Positions 31,949 to 43,189 of a stretch of 64,000 bases of DNA are shown one piece after another (position 1 is the first letter of the stretch; each line of letters opens with the position of its first letter). Position numbers and translations under genes: made by a program. Origin of the DNA: Notamacropus eugenii (taxonomy: Eukaryota > Chordata > Mammalia > Diprotodontia > Macropodidae). The DNA is taken from the NCBI RefSeq assembly GCF_028372415.1, contig NC_092872.1, positions 553,366,705 through 553,430,704 on the forward strand, written 5' to 3'. The notes beneath the pieces were generated by a model. That model was given only the letters and a program-made list of their open reading frames with translations, was not told the origin of the DNA and did not search any database.

Positions 31949-32610
31949 TTGTTGTCCTTCATTCTTGTAGAAGACCAAAATGACATCACCATGATAAAGT
32001 CAAGTTTCAATGTGTCCAACTGTGGCTGATCAGACCAATATGTCCCGCAGGTTGGGCGTGGATAGTCCGTGTGAATATTTGGTGTGGATACTCCAGATTT
32101 GCACATTCTATATTTCCTTTATGCTGTCTCAATTCTGCTTTGCTCATAGAGAACAGCACCTTTTCTTATGTGGGCACACCATGATGAGCAGTCCTGTGCC
32201 AGTGTCTCCCTTGTCTCACAGTCAAATCCAAAGTTCTTGAGAGATATTTTGAGTGTCCTTGTACTGCTTCTTCTGACCACCATGTGATCACCCCCATGCA
32301 AGTTCTCCATAAAATAGTCTTTTTGGCAATGTACATTTTGCATTCAAACAACGTGGCTAGCCCATCAGAGCTGTGCTCTCTGAAGCATAGTTTGAATGTT
32401 CGGCAGTTTAGTTCAAGCCATGACCTTAGTGTCTGGTACATTATCCTGCCAGGTGATCTTCAGAATCTTTCTAAGACAGTTCAAATGGAAGAGATTCAAT
32501 TTCCTGGCATGTAGACTGTCTATGTTTCACAGGCCTACAACAATGAAGTCAGCACAACAACTCTGCCAACCTTCCGTTTGGCAGTCAATCTGGCTTCTGA
32601 ATAGTGAATA
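31949..32610 (-). mobile_element. RTE LINE 3' segment (C-terminal coding plus 3' UTR)
   Basis: The minus strand, with frame breaks, encodes VVLTSLL.ACET, KILKITWQDNVPDTK, RTLKISLKNFGFDCETRETL and AQDCSSWCAHIRKGA. This is the region C-terminal to the reverse transcriptase in RTE-clade proteins. It ends at the 3' tail near 31949 (plus 'ttgttgtccttcattcttg'). An in-frame stop replaces W in the ACETW motif, so the copy is dead. Confidence 0.85.
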
Positions 32611-32962
32611 ATGCTGAATAGTGGATAAATGCCCCTGGTCTAATGGAGAGAAACAAGGCTGTGTGCTTGCTCCCATGCTTTTTAGCATGATGTTTTCAGC
32701 CATGTTGTCAAATGCTTTCAATGAAGATGAACATGGCATCAAGGTCAACTACCATACTGATGGTAAGTTCTTCAATCTGAAAAGGCTACAAGCCAACACC
32801 AAAGTGAAGGGAGCATTGGTGCATCATTTTCTGTTTTCAGATGACTGTGCACTCAATGCAGCCTCTGAAGCTGAGATGCAACAAAGTATGGATCAATTCT
32901 CTGCTGCCTGTGTTAAATTTGGCCTAAACATAGCTAGTAATAAGATTTCAAAGTCAGCCTTC
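32611..32962 (+). pseudogene. RTE LINE reverse transcriptase segment, inverted
   Basis: The plus strand carries a 114-residue open frame (32621-32965) with NGEKQGCVLAP..LFSMMFSAML, YHTDGKFFNLKRLQA and FLFSDDCALNA. These are the conserved RTE fingers/palm blocks; the catalytic F/Y-A-D-D box reads F-S-D-D here, so the alanine is lost. The segment lies upstream of the 31949-32610 segment in the element but is flipped relative to it. It is not a host gene; the open frame survives by chance. Confidence 0.88.
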
Positions 32963-33025
32963 TAAACTGGGTCTCCCGACTGCTGACTACAAGGCCAATA
33001 TTGTTTCTCTCCACTATGTGTTTCA
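32963..33025 (-). mobile_element. MIR-type SINE, antisense, right half
   Basis: 'aactgggtctcccgactgct', 'acaaggccaatattgtttct' and 'ctccactatg' continue the reversed MIR that stopped at 31948. Confidence 0.65.
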
Positions 33026-33124
33026 TAAATGTTTGCCTGAGTGTCTGCCAACAAGGACCAAAAAGAGAAAAGCCCACACAAACACTCTTTGTCAAAGCAA
33101 GATCCAAACCATGAGCACACAGGA

Positions 33125-33210
33125 TTCCTATGCACCTTGAGGGCAGGGCTCATTTCACCCTTGCATTACATCTTCAGCGTCTAGCATGGCTCCTGAAACA
33201 TACACAAGAT
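33125..33210 (+). mobile_element. L2 LINE 3' end fragment
   Basis: 'caccttgagggcagggctca' and 'catcttcagcgtctagcatg' are the L2 terminus. Confidence 0.7.
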
Positions 33211-33214
33211 TTCA

Positions 33215-33480
33215 AATGGATCTGTGTTCCCAATTACTTGGGAGATCTCTCCAATGATGCTGATAGCCACCCATCTACTCCTATGCATTTGTTTGACTCT
33301 TACTCATTGTATCCAAGAAGTTCATCCCCTGGAGATCCACACCACATGCTGGAGACCTTCATCCATTACCAGTGGAAGATTCTGACTGCTGACCTGTCAT
33401 CACTTATCATTGCCATATGACCAGGACATCTTCTTTTCCTATCAGATATTTTTTCTGATGAAACCTGCTTCAAAATTCCT
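33215..33480. other. No recognisable feature
   Basis: The 96-residue frame 33130-33420 overlaps the L2 piece and has no motif. Confidence 0.4.
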
Positions 33481-33483
33481 TAT

Positions 33484-33535
33484 TGGTACACACACACACA
33501 CACACATACACACATAAATGTATATACATATATAT
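33484..33535. repeat. (CA)n/(TA)n microsatellite
   Basis: It is a CA run that grades into TATA-type sequence. Confidence 0.9.
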
Positions 33536-33783
33536 TAGCCTCCTCATATTTGCCAAGTGCCTTTCTATTGTTTCATGTGTGATACTTAATTTTGATTCTA
33601 CAGAACATAACGTTTGTTGAATACTTATGCAGTTACTGCGTCAGCACATACCTGCTAAATGACCAAACTTCTCTTACCTGTTCCATATCACCTTTCCTTG
33701 ACTGCTCTGACCTGATTCACAGATATGTTCATTGGATTTTGGACATGAGTTGGAATTTAGGCTTCAGCTGTGATACTGTCTCA

Positions 33784-33898
33784 GGGTGGGGAATCTGGGG
33801 CCTCAAGGTCACATGTGACCCTCTTAGTTCTCAAGTGTGACCCTTTGACTGGACTAGGGCCACCATTAAGGACCTAGAGGGCCACATGTGGTCTCAAG
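33784..33898. mobile_element. MITE-like element with terminal inverted repeats
   Basis: 'ctcaaggtcacatgtgaccc' near the left end pairs with 'gggccacatgtggtctcaag' at the right end (about 20 of 28 positions over the arms). The element is about 115 bp and non-coding. Confidence 0.6.
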
Positions 33899-33964
33899 AA
33901 CACAGTTTCCTCTCCTGTAGTAACTATTGTATTCCACAAAATTCTCTGGGAGTCTAAATAATGG

Positions 33965-34185
33965 TACCTAACACTCATAGCATTTTTAAGTACCTTATAG
34001 ATGTTTTTTAGTTGATCCTTACAATAACCCTGTGAGATAAGTGTTAATGTTATCTTCATTTTATAGATAAGGACACTGATATTCAGAGAGGTGAAGTAAC
34101 TTGCCAGGGTCACACAGTCAGAAAGTGTATGAGGCAGGATTCAAACTCAGATCTTCTTGACGCCAAGGGTGGCATTTTATCCCTT
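33965..34185 (-). mobile_element. THER/MAR-type CORE-SINE, antisense
   Basis: 'caataaccctgtgagataag', 'ttttatagataaggacactg', 'aagtaacttgccagggtcac' and 'ttcaaactcagatcttcttg' are in reversed order. Confidence 0.85.
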
Positions 34186-34319
34186 ATTTTATCTTCCTGC
34201 CTCTGTGATAATGTCTTTGTGAAGTATGTAACTATCATTCCAGGCTCAAATATACTATATATAAAAGGGCTGGATTTCATACTTCACTTGTGGCAGATGA
34301 ATCCTTAAAAAGTTCATAG

Positions 34320-34410
34320 AAATCAAGCCTTAGTTTCTTCCTCTGGAAAATGAGGGCTTTAGATTGTAGGATCCCAAGGATCTTCTGTAAGTCTTACAGT
34401 TATATCTTAA
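34320..34410 (+). mobile_element. MIR-type SINE 3' fragment
   Basis: 'tagtttcttcctctggaaaa' and 'aggatcttctgtaagtctta' are MIR 3' text. Confidence 0.5.
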
Positions 34411-34419
34411 GAAGAGGGA

Positions 34420-34655
34420 GAATGGTGCAGCAGCTAGACCACCTATCCTTGATTAAGGAAGACCTGGATTCAAATCATTCCCCAGACACTTACTAGATGG
34501 TTGACCTTGGGCAATCATTTCTCATCTCTGAGCATAAGTTTTTGCATCTGTAGAGTGGGGATGACTATAACACCTAAGTCAAAGGATAGTTGTAAATTTC
34601 AAAGGAGATTACATATGCAGAGCACGTTGAATATCTTAATACACCAAAATCCTGT
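34420..34655 (+). mobile_element. MIR/MAR-type CORE-SINE
   Basis: 'ggtgcagcagctagaccacc', 'gaagacctggattcaaatca', 'ttgaccttgggcaatcattt' and 'gcatctgtagagtggggatg' are in order. Confidence 0.8.
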
Positions 34656-34799
34656 GAGCTAATAGTACTATTGCATTTTGTATTGTAAGTCTCTAATGGC
34701 TCTGCTACATGATCCTAGAGTCTACCTAATTGAACTCTAAAGAATTCTTCCATCTCAGTATAGACAAACTGGACAGGCATAATCTAGCATGACCTACAA

Positions 34800-35110
34800 G
34801 TCAGTATTTATTTAAGCACTAATACCCTTTATACATTTTACAATCTAGCCAAACCAGACAGTAAGTGGACTCTATCCTTCCTCCAAAAATAATATCCTGC
34901 ACTTTCAAGTTTCTGTGTCTTTACTCACTGAATACTTAGAATGCCTCCCTCTACCCCAGTCCTAGTCACACTCCCCACTCCAGATGCTGCCAGATCAAAT
35001 GCTGTTTCTCTATGAAGACTTCCTTCATCCCCCTCTACACAGAAGATGGAAGTAAATCTTGTCCCTCCTTAGAATACCCATAACATTTTATTTCTACCCC
35101 TCTCCCCACT
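34800..35110 (+). mobile_element. L2 LINE 3' UTR
   Basis: 'acttagaatgcctccctcta', 'tctatgaagacttccttcat' and 'agaatacccataacatttta' follow L2 3' UTR order, without the last 100 bp. Confidence 0.7.
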
Positions 35111-35114
35111 TATT

Positions 35115-35745
35115 CTAGAAATATGTTGCAACCTCTGTCCTTCAGATACCCTTTTGGTTTAGTGAGATATAACTATAAGCAATTATGTTTATCTATTCCC
35201 AAACTAGAGTAATCTGAAACTGGATTCTATCAGCTTTCAGCATTGATAGTATAGGTTATGAAAGACAGTAAAAGCTCATCTCTGTCCTATATTCCTATAC
35301 AATTCAGGAAAACTAGAACTTTTGCTAGGATTTTTTTTTTTTTGACATTGGCTTCTAAACACTCAGATCTAATTAGAACCATACATGGTGAACTTCACCT
35401 TCTGCAAATAAAGTCTTGTTCTTGACATGGCCACACCCTGATGAAAAACTGTTCAGACAGCAGACATGGCCTACTTGGCTTAACCTATGATGTGATAAAT
35501 CTTGGAAAAATTCTATGTTACCATATTTGAGGTAAATACTTTAGCCTGGATATAGTCTTGGGATTCTGGTATCCAAGAATACTAAAGGACAGTATAACAT
35601 TGATTAATATTGTATGCTCTGTTTATCTTTCTTCTCCAGGAAAAGCACTAAATCAAAATGGCCCCAGAGTCTTAAGACTTCAAATCATTTTTTTTTCAGG
35701 AGTAGTATATGCAAGGCAAATTAAGCCATAATGCTACTCTAGTTT
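35115..35745. other. No gene or recognisable repeat
   Basis: It includes a T-run at 35331-35343. No coding frame or named transposon. Confidence 0.4.
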
Positions 35746-35749
35746 GTTT

Positions 35750-35990
35750 TTCAGTCTTATCTTATAGGACACTCTACCCTTACTATTCTGAATGTACTAG
35801 CCAACCTTTTTTTTTTCTGATTTTCTTCTAATTTACCACCTCAGAGCTTTTAGTGATTCTATTCCTTCTACCTAGAATGTCCTGCTCCTCACTTTTACCT
35901 GTTTGTTGGTATCATATCTATCATTCAAGGCCCATTTCAAATTCTACAACTCCCAAGTAGATTTTCCCTGATCTTACCAAGTAAGAACCA
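35750..35990 (+). mobile_element. L2 LINE 3' UTR
   Basis: 'tctacctagaatgtcctgct', 'cattcaaggcccatttcaaa' and 'gtagattttccctgatctta' are L2 3' UTR. Confidence 0.6.
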
Positions 35991-35994
35991 GGTT

Positions 35995-36480
35995 CTGGAG
36001 AGCTTCATGTCAAGGGAGGAAGAGTTTTTATTTTATTCTAGAGGCAATAAGGTATCACTGAAGATTTTTGTGTAAGACAGTGGGACCAGACCTATAATTT
36101 GGCAAATACATAGAAGATGAATTGGAAAAGGGAAAGAATGAAAGCAGAACAATGAATAAATAAGATTTTTCAAAAGTCCATGTGAGAGATGATAAGGGAA
36201 TGAACTGAGATGATGGCTATGTGGGCAGAGAAAACAAGGCAGATGCAAGAGATGTTATAGATGGAGAAACAGAATCAGTGAGACTTGGAAACTGATTGGT
36301 TGTGAAAGGATGTGAACCAGGTTGTGGAGAAAGAGTAAGGATTCAAGGATGATTTGTATATCTAGGAGGATGATGGTATCCTTGCCAGAAATTGGGAAAA
36401 TATGTGTAACAGTTGTGAGTAAAGTGCTGTGTGAACCATAAAAGGCTAAAGAAATGCAAACTGTTGCCCCTTTAAGCAAT
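35995..36480 (-). mobile_element. L2 LINE fragment, antisense
   Basis: 'gcaataaggtatcactgaag', 'agtgggaccagacctataat' and 'tgtgagagatgataagggaa' read as reversed internal L2. Two minus frames (71 and 74 residues) lie in it but carry no intact domain. It abuts a sense L2 copy, making an inverted pair. Confidence 0.6.
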
Positions 36481-36484
36481 AAAG

Positions 36485-36745
36485 TACATAAAAAGCTTCA
36501 TGTAAATACTTGAATGCTCTCCAAAAGTCTGTGATGATGATTATTTTTTATAAAGGGGAGAGGGTGAATAGTTCACCTTTCTACCCTATTCCTAAACCTA
36601 TTGGTGGTCCAAGGTTTTCTTTATTTTTCCTATAATAATAACAACACAAGGTCCATGCAGGAATTTTGCAGACAAGACCATTAGAAGTTCCTGCCAAAGA
36701 GGAGGATAAATTTAATTTAAGAATATAAAGAGATCCTAAGATGAA
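36485..36745. other. No recognisable feature
   Basis: No coding or repeat signature. Confidence 0.35.
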
Positions 36746-36754
36746 AAAGCTTTA

Positions 36755-37085
36755 AAAGTGCTGGTATAGCAGATAGAGCCAGTAAGACCAGGGTTCACAG
36801 TCTTCTTCTGACACATGCTATGTCATCCTGGCCAAATCATTCATTCAAACTCTTGATGCCTCCCAGAGAAATTTTTAGCTTATGGTTATGAATTAGAAAA
36901 CAGATGCAAGTCTCCTCATACCATAAGCCTAGTTTAAAAACAAAAGAGATCCCAGAAGAGAATTCGGAAGACATCCAATTAAACCCCACATTACCAATGA
37001 GGAAACTGCTCACCAAGGAAGTTAAATGACTTGCTCATGGTTGCACAGATAATGCCAGTTAGATTTGAAAGCAGCTGTTTCTTTG
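36755..37085. mobile_element. MIR-type SINE pieces, sense then antisense
   Basis: A sense copy (36755-36870, 'tagagccagtaagaccaggg', 'tgtcatcctggccaaatcat') is followed by an antisense one (36950-37085, 'ccaatgaggaaactgctcac', 'aatgacttgctcatggttgc'). Confidence 0.6.
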
Positions 37086-37204
37086 GCTTTTAAGATGATA
37101 GAGACCAGAAAAAACAGTTCTCAAAAGTAGAGTCCATATTCTCTAGCTATACTGGTTTGACTAATTTGGGGGAGGGAGAGTGAAAGGGAGAGGGAGATGG
37201 AGAA

Positions 37205-37406
<202 letters not shown>

Positions 37407-37559
37407 AAACCTGAAGGAGCAAAGAAGAAAAATGTTTATTTTCTGCCTTTGGAAAACAGGATAGTAAAATCCTAGAGCCCCATCTGCTGGAGAAAGGGCA
37501 TAATGGAAATGCTGGAGTAGGTAATAATAGTTAAACCTAGTTTCACAACCTCACATCAT

Positions 37560-37770
37560 AATTTGTAAAACTATAAGGACACTAGAGTTTATCAGGTTCA
37601 GCCCTATCTTTTTATAGGGGAGAAAAATGAGAACTAAAGAGACGGAATTACTTCTGGGTGATCACAAAAGTTAACTTGTGAAAGAGTCAGATTTCAAAAT
37701 TCAGGTTTCAAACCTGAATCTCCTGACTCCAAATTAAAACTTTCTCCTCTATATCATGCTGCTGGTTATA
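37560..37770 (-). mobile_element. MIR-type SINE, antisense
   Basis: 'gagaaaaatgagaactaaag', 'tctcctgactccaaattaaa' and 'ctctatatcatgctgct' are reversed MIR. Confidence 0.65.
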
Positions 37771-37834
37771 AGAAGAGGCAACTTATAATGAGTCCTTCCC
37801 TCCTGATCTTCTTTAATTTCCTTACAGGAACAAA

Positions 37835-38115
37835 GGATTGAGAGTAGAAAGTGACTTTAGAGATCATTTAGCCAACCTCCCTCATTTTCTAAATGAGAGA
37901 ATTGAGATCCCAAGGAGAGATAATGATGTAGTAAAAAGAACAATGGATGTGGCATTAGAGAGCTTGAGTTCACATCCTGTCTCTATCATCCAGTCTAATT
38001 AAGATGTACAAGTCAATTCCCCTCTCTGGGTCTCATTATCCTCTTTGGAATGGGGAGGTAGACTCAGATGATCTCAAAGATCTTTTCCAAATCTGAATGC
38101 CATGATTCCCTCCTA
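37835..38115 (+). mobile_element. MIR-type SINE pieces
   Basis: A short antisense piece (37845-37920) precedes a sense copy: 'agagcttgagttcacatcct', 'tctctgggtctcattatcct' and 'gatcttttccaaatctgaat'. Confidence 0.6.
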
Positions 38116-38119
38116 TGTC

Positions 38120-38360
38120 TATTTCCTTAGAGTGAATTGTCATTGACTTTAATGCAGAACCAAAACTCAGTGGAAAATGTCTTAGGTAAATTCAACGATA
38201 ATGAAAGGAACATCGTGATACAGAAAACAGAAAGACAAAGAGTCCCAGATCTCAAGGACTCATATGCTACAGTAGTCTTAAATCCTCTTGAAGCAGTCTA
38301 GGGAAAAGGCCTACAGAACAGGGTTTGTGCTGCGCCAACTGTAGCAAAGGATTCCTAGAG
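38120..38360. other. No recognisable feature
   Basis: No coding, RNA or transposon signature seen. Confidence 0.35.
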
Positions 38361-38362
38361 AA

Positions 38363-38625
38363 TTGTTGTTTAGCCATGTCCAACTCTTCATGACTCCATT
38401 TAGATTTTTTTTGTTGTTTGATTATTTTTGGCATAGTTACAGAAGTGGTTTGCCGTTTCCTTCTCCAGCTCATTTTATAGATGAGGAAACTGGAATAAAC
38501 AGGGGAAAGAGACTTGCCCAGGGACACACAACTAGTAAGTGTCTGGTACCAGATTTGAACTCAGGAAGATGAGTATTTCCTGATTCCAAGCCCAGAACTC
38601 TAACCACTGCTCCACCTAGCTGCCC
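38363..38625 (-). mobile_element. MAR1 CORE-SINE, antisense, full length
   Basis: Plus-strand 'tgtccaactcttcatgactc', 'agtggtttgccgtttccttc', 'gatgaggaaactggaataaa', 'gacttgcccagggacacaca' and 'ctccacctagctgccc' cover the whole element. The 69- and 86-residue frames across it are repeat-derived. Confidence 0.92.
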
Positions 38626-38884
38626 TACCAATCATTATTCCTGCTCTAACTTCACTTTCCTCCCTCTCCAACCTCATTCTAACAGTCATTTCAGCTTTAT
38701 GTTTTCCTCTATTCTTAAATCCCTTGCTCCCTTAGCCTATCACAGCTCTTCAAACCCCAGCATTATAATTTCCACTGTCCCATCCAGCTGCCCATTCTGG
38801 AGGACAGAAAACTTAAAAAACAGGGACTTGACCTGTGACTTTGTTGGTAAAGGGAACCTCCATTTGAGGAAACTTCCTCCACCA

Positions 38885-39015
38885 ATGCCAGTCAATTTTA
38901 TAGACAGACATATCTAGAATAAAAGAGGTTAAATGAATTGCCCAGTTATATGTCAGAGGCAAGACTTGAAACCAGGTCCTCCTTGGCTAGCTGTCTTTCC
39001 ATTACACCATTCTGT
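38885..39015 (-). mobile_element. MIR-type SINE fragment, antisense
   Basis: 'ttaaatgaattgcccagtta' and 'gaaaccaggtcctccttggc' are reversed core and head. Confidence 0.6.
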
Positions 39016-39019
39016 CACT

Positions 39020-40240
39020 CTAGCAAATAGCAATCACCATCCATCACCACCAGCAAATTAATTATTGATAATACACTAGTTTAAAAAGTTAAGCATCATT
39101 TTCGAAGTTCAAAGCATTCTGAGAATATCCTCTTTAAGGTTCATAAAATCTGATCTTTTCTCATACTTTCATCACCAATTCTCATAAAGCCTTTGTACAG
39201 AGGGAAAAGTAGGCAAAGGGTCAGGAGACATTCTATCACTTTTTTTAAGTTAATCATACATCATTTTTAAAGCATTAGAAATTGTTTCTTTTCCCAGATA
39301 TCTTGAAATTGAGAATAGATCACTCATACCCTCAAAACTCTGTTTCAGATTCCATCTACATAATACTTAGTCTAGTCTACCTACTTTTCCCAATTATATC
39401 TGTGCTATGGATAATTCTACTTCCTAACACAATGTGCTAGAGACTGTGATATCAGAGTCTAAAGGTGCTAGCTCAATTGCCATGAATGAAGAAAAGCTTT
39501 TACTAGTCTTTTCCATTTTTCTCTTTTCCTACACTTTGAGTTTCATTCCATGATGTTAAATAATCTAAGATTCTCCCTGAAACAAAGGACCATCTTTTTT
39601 TTTAAATATTGACATTCTTTTCTTCATGTTTGATTTTTAGTCAAGAAATACCAGGATGACCAATGAATAAATATTAAGGGTCCCTTAAGAGGTGAGGGAA
39701 AGTGCATTGTGGGCATGAGTAGGGTGCTACATATTACTAATAAAGAATATTGCATAAGTAGCATTCAAGCTATCATAAGGGAGATGTATGAGAAAGATGG
39801 TATGGTAATCATGTAGCAAGAGTAAAAAATAAATTAGGACTATCGTTCTTGATTAGCTAGGATGCTTGTACTATCACAAGAACTAGAAGGGGATTTACAG
39901 AAGAACATAGACAAAAGATATATAGAATGAGGTGAAGAAGGGTGGTTTTCTTCACTATTACAAGGAGTATATAAATCCATTAGATCATAGGTATAGAGAA
40001 ATATCAAAACACTCCCTATATACAATAGAAATCCTACCACAAAAGAACAGGAAAGCTGCATTTGAGAGGAGGGAATTTGAGGACAAAAGACAAGTAATAT
40101 GGGAAGAAAATTAGAAGAAATTAGGGCTCACTCTCTCAAAAGGAGAGGAAGGGGGCTTTATCTTTGCCATATCATTACTATCATTGTAAAGCAGATTACA
40201 ATTATAATAGTAACTCAGATTTTAGCGTTTTAAGTTTTAC
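39020..40240. other. No gene or recognisable repeat
   Basis: AT-rich sequence; a 73-residue minus frame and an overlapping 60-residue plus frame near 39840-40114 have no motif. Confidence 0.4.
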
Positions 40241-40242
40241 CA

Positions 40243-40385
40243 AGTGTTTGTGTGTGTTCGTCCTTCGTTGCTGAAGAAGACCATGCCATCAGAGAAATAA
40301 TGACATGATTTGCACATCATTTTGATATGAGTGAAGGAGGGCTGTGCAAGTCACCAGCCTCACTTCTTCTCCAGAGCCATTTTAA
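40243..40385 (-). mobile_element. RTE-tailed SINE, 3' part only
   Basis: Plus-strand 'gttcgtccttcgttgctgaa', 'gaagaccatgccatcagaga' and 'ctccagagccat' are the reversed tail half of the 16.2-kb SINE family; the tRNA-like head is absent (5' truncation). Confidence 0.8.
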
Positions 40386-40785
40386 TTCTTCTATGCAACA
40401 TGACTAAGGTGAAAGTTGTACCAAGTACTTTACTCACAACTACCCTATAAAACAGTTATTAAACAGCAACTTAGACACTTAGATGCAACTTAGTATATGA
40501 CAGCAACTTAGACACTCATTTACAGAACACTAAATTCTAACCAGATCTCCTAATACTCAAAGCACTGTTCTCAATATTAAACTGACACATTTTACAGCAT
40601 TTTTAATGATTCTTAAGTTTCTTCTTGAAGCAAAGGTTCATTTTTTTTTTAAGCATCTATAGCCTTCTGATGGCTACATGGCTACTGGTGAAGGAATATC
40701 ATGGTCTTGAAAGAATTAAAGTTGCAGGTCACCCAAAGGACAGTAGAGGGTTGTGACATATCATCAACAAATAATTGTTCGTTAA
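40386..40785. other. Unassigned, with a short direct repeat
   Basis: 'acagcaacttagacact' occurs at 40463 and again at 40500. Nothing else recognised. Confidence 0.4.
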
Positions 40786-40789
40786 AAGC

Positions 40790-40930
40790 AGTGTACAAGA
40801 TGCCATCCATACAGAAAACATGGCTAGTGGAACTTGGAGTCAGGAAGGACTGGGTCCAAATACTGCCGTTATTATGGAGACTAAATAGTGACCTTTAATG
40901 GATAAGTCACTTGACCTCTCAGTATCCTGT
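40790..40930 (+). mobile_element. MIR-type SINE 5' part
   Basis: 'gaacttggagtcaggaagga', 'ctgggtccaaatactgc' and 'ataagtcacttgacctctca' are head and core. Confidence 0.65.
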
Positions 40931-41034
40931 ATCTTCAGGTAACACTTTACTTTCTTCCATATTAGAGGGAGTTTCCATACTGGGACTTCCTAACATTGAT
41001 GAAGTCATGTATTTTGACCAAAAAAAATAAAAGC

Positions 41035-41160
41035 GATATAGATATATATATGTATACATATATTTACATAATTCATATGTGTACATGCACATATGTGTAT
41101 ATATGTGGGTATACATGTATATGTGTGTGTATATTTGTGTACATATACATATATGTGTGA
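41035..41160. repeat. TA/TG-rich low-complexity tract
   Basis: It is imperfect TATA/TGTA repeat. Confidence 0.9.
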
Positions 41161-41491
41161 GGGGGACATTTATGTATTAAGTGGTTAAGTGAGGTAGCCA
41201 AGAATCCAAATATAGATAAAATATTGGTTGAAAGGAATTAAGATGTAATTATTTAAGACCAATAATAAAAAATCTATTATATGAGTTCTATTTTGTATTC
41301 AGCATGCTTAGAGACATGTAGTACATTTCTCACTTGATACAAGTGTTATTCTTGCTAGCAGAAGCAGTGTTATACTGAAAATCTAATGGATATAAGCTTG
41401 ACAAAAGGAAGTTAGGAAAAATTCATATCTCATAAGAGAAACTGAATATATGTTTACTGAATGAATGAGGATACACATATACACACCTCAC

Positions 41492-41546
<55 letters not shown>

Positions 41547-41612
41547 CAGATAGATGATAGATAGATAGATAGATAGATAGATATAGATAGATAGACAGAC
41601 AGATAGACAGAT
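41492..41612. repeat. (GATA)n microsatellite
   Basis: GATA units with a few GACA and TGATA interruptions. The YLSI-type minus frame is an artefact. Confidence 0.97.
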
Positions 41613-41849
41613 GTGTGTGTGTATACCTTGCATATTTTATATCTTATATGGCACACAGTGTATCAAGGATTGGGATGGGTCTGTCATAGAGTGGTTTTTG
41701 ATACTGTTTTAAGGTCACTGTTGCAGGTGGGAGAAAGGAAAGCTCTAATTATTAGGAACTTTACTCATACGTGGATATAAAACTAGTCTCTGAAACATCA
41801 CTCAGTAATGATTCAAACAAAACAAGTGAAATTCCCCTTTTATACGACT

Positions 41850-42062
41850 GCTCTTCAAATACATGAAGGCAGTGCTCATGTCCCTACTGAGTCCTCTTTC
41901 CTCCTGAATAAATATCTCTAGTCTTTCAAGTGACCTTCCTACGGATCATCCTCCAGCCTTTTCACCATCCTTGTCTTTCTCCCATGGAAACAATCCAACT
42001 TGTGCATGTCAATTTCTTTCCTAAAATGTGAAACCCGGTACTCATCACAATACTCCAATATG
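41850..42062 (-). mobile_element. CR1/L3-like LINE fragment, antisense
   Basis: 'cagccttttcaccatccttg', 'aacaatccaacttgtgcatg' and 'actcatcacaatactccaat' follow the reversed 3' coding block of CR1-clade LINEs. A short L2 antisense scrap (42064-42140, 'taggtcctgacctaaggaag') follows. Confidence 0.5.
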
Positions 42063-42339
42063 GTTGATATACAAGAAAAAGAAAGTCTAGGTCCTGACCT
42101 AAGGAAGTTTATAACCTATTTGGTAAATCAAAACACAGAAAATTGTGAGTACAGGAGTGGGGATAGGGAGAGGGAGGTCTGCAAATTTTTAGCATCCTAT
42201 TGTTAGTGACAAAATTGCAGGGCTATTTCATATGATTTCAAAGAAATCAAAGAAGAAATATGAAGTCCCATGAATAAAAATGCTTCAGGGAAAATCATCC
42301 TAGGAATGGGAGTGGCATTTCATTTGAGTGGCATTTGTC

Positions 42340-42480
42340 TTTATAACAAAATCTTTGATTTTGTTATATTTACTCTTGATTTGTTGGTGTGCCATTTTTT
42401 TCCATTTATTTTATTGTAGTTATTATGTGTATTGTTTCCTTGACTCTGCTTACTTCACTCTACATCAGATCGTATAGATC
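42340..42480 (-). mobile_element. L1 3' UTR fragment, antisense
   Basis: 'gactctgcttacttcactct' and 'atagatctttccatatttcc' match the antisense marsupial L1 3' region (compare 57230-57275). It precedes a second L1 end, so it is a separate fragment. Confidence 0.6.
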
Positions 42481-42489
42481 TTTCCATAT

Positions 42490-43185
42490 TTCCATATATT
42501 AATCACATATTTTATTTTTCCTAATTATATCTTAAAATAATTATTTTAAATATCTGTGGGTTTTTTTCAATGTTCAGTCCCAAATTCCACCTCTTCCTCC
42601 CTCCCTCCACTCCCCACTCCCTAAAATGGCAAACAATCAGATAGAGATTATACATGTGCAATCAACATGCATAATTTCTTACCTCCAGTATTATTCTATT
42701 ACATTCATGTATCACAATTTGTTTAGCCTTTCCCCAATTTGTGGGCATCTGTTATGTTTCCAATTCTTAGGTATCACAAAAAGTGTTGCTACAAATATTT
42801 TGGAGTATATGGGGATTTTTCTCTTATCAATGCTTCCTTCAAGTATAAGCTCAGTAATGAAGTCCCTGATTCAAAGGATATAGGCATTTTGGTCATTTAA
42901 TTTGCATCATTCCAAATTACTTTCCAAGATAGTTGTATCATTTCACAGCTCCACCAACAATGTATTAGTGTGCTCATCTTTCCACAACCCCTCAACATTG
43001 ACTATTGCCAATATTTTCTCATTTTTGCCAATTTCCAGAGTGTGTAGTGAAACCTCACAAATGTGTCATAATTTACATTTCTCTTATTATTAGCAATTTG
43101 GAGCCTTTTCTCATGTGGTTGTGAACAATTTGAGTTCTTTTGAGAAGTTTGTTCATATCATTTGACCCATTCATTTACTATTTGT
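42490..43185 (-). mobile_element. L1 3' UTR, antisense
   Basis: 'aaaatggcaaacaatcagat', 'gttgctacaaatattttgga' and 'agctccaccaacaatgtatt' run in the same order as the copy at 56.8-57.9 kb but are more diverged, suggesting an older L1 subfamily. Confidence 0.75.
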
Positions 43186-43189
43186 ATAT

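Noticed and set aside
32621..32965. Reverse transcriptase frame as a host gene
   Set aside because: It is a partial RTE LINE domain with an altered catalytic motif, joined to an inverted 3' segment.
41492..41612. Regularly spaced repeat array, CRISPR-like at first glance
   Set aside because: It is a GATA microsatellite in a mammalian genome; there are no spacers.
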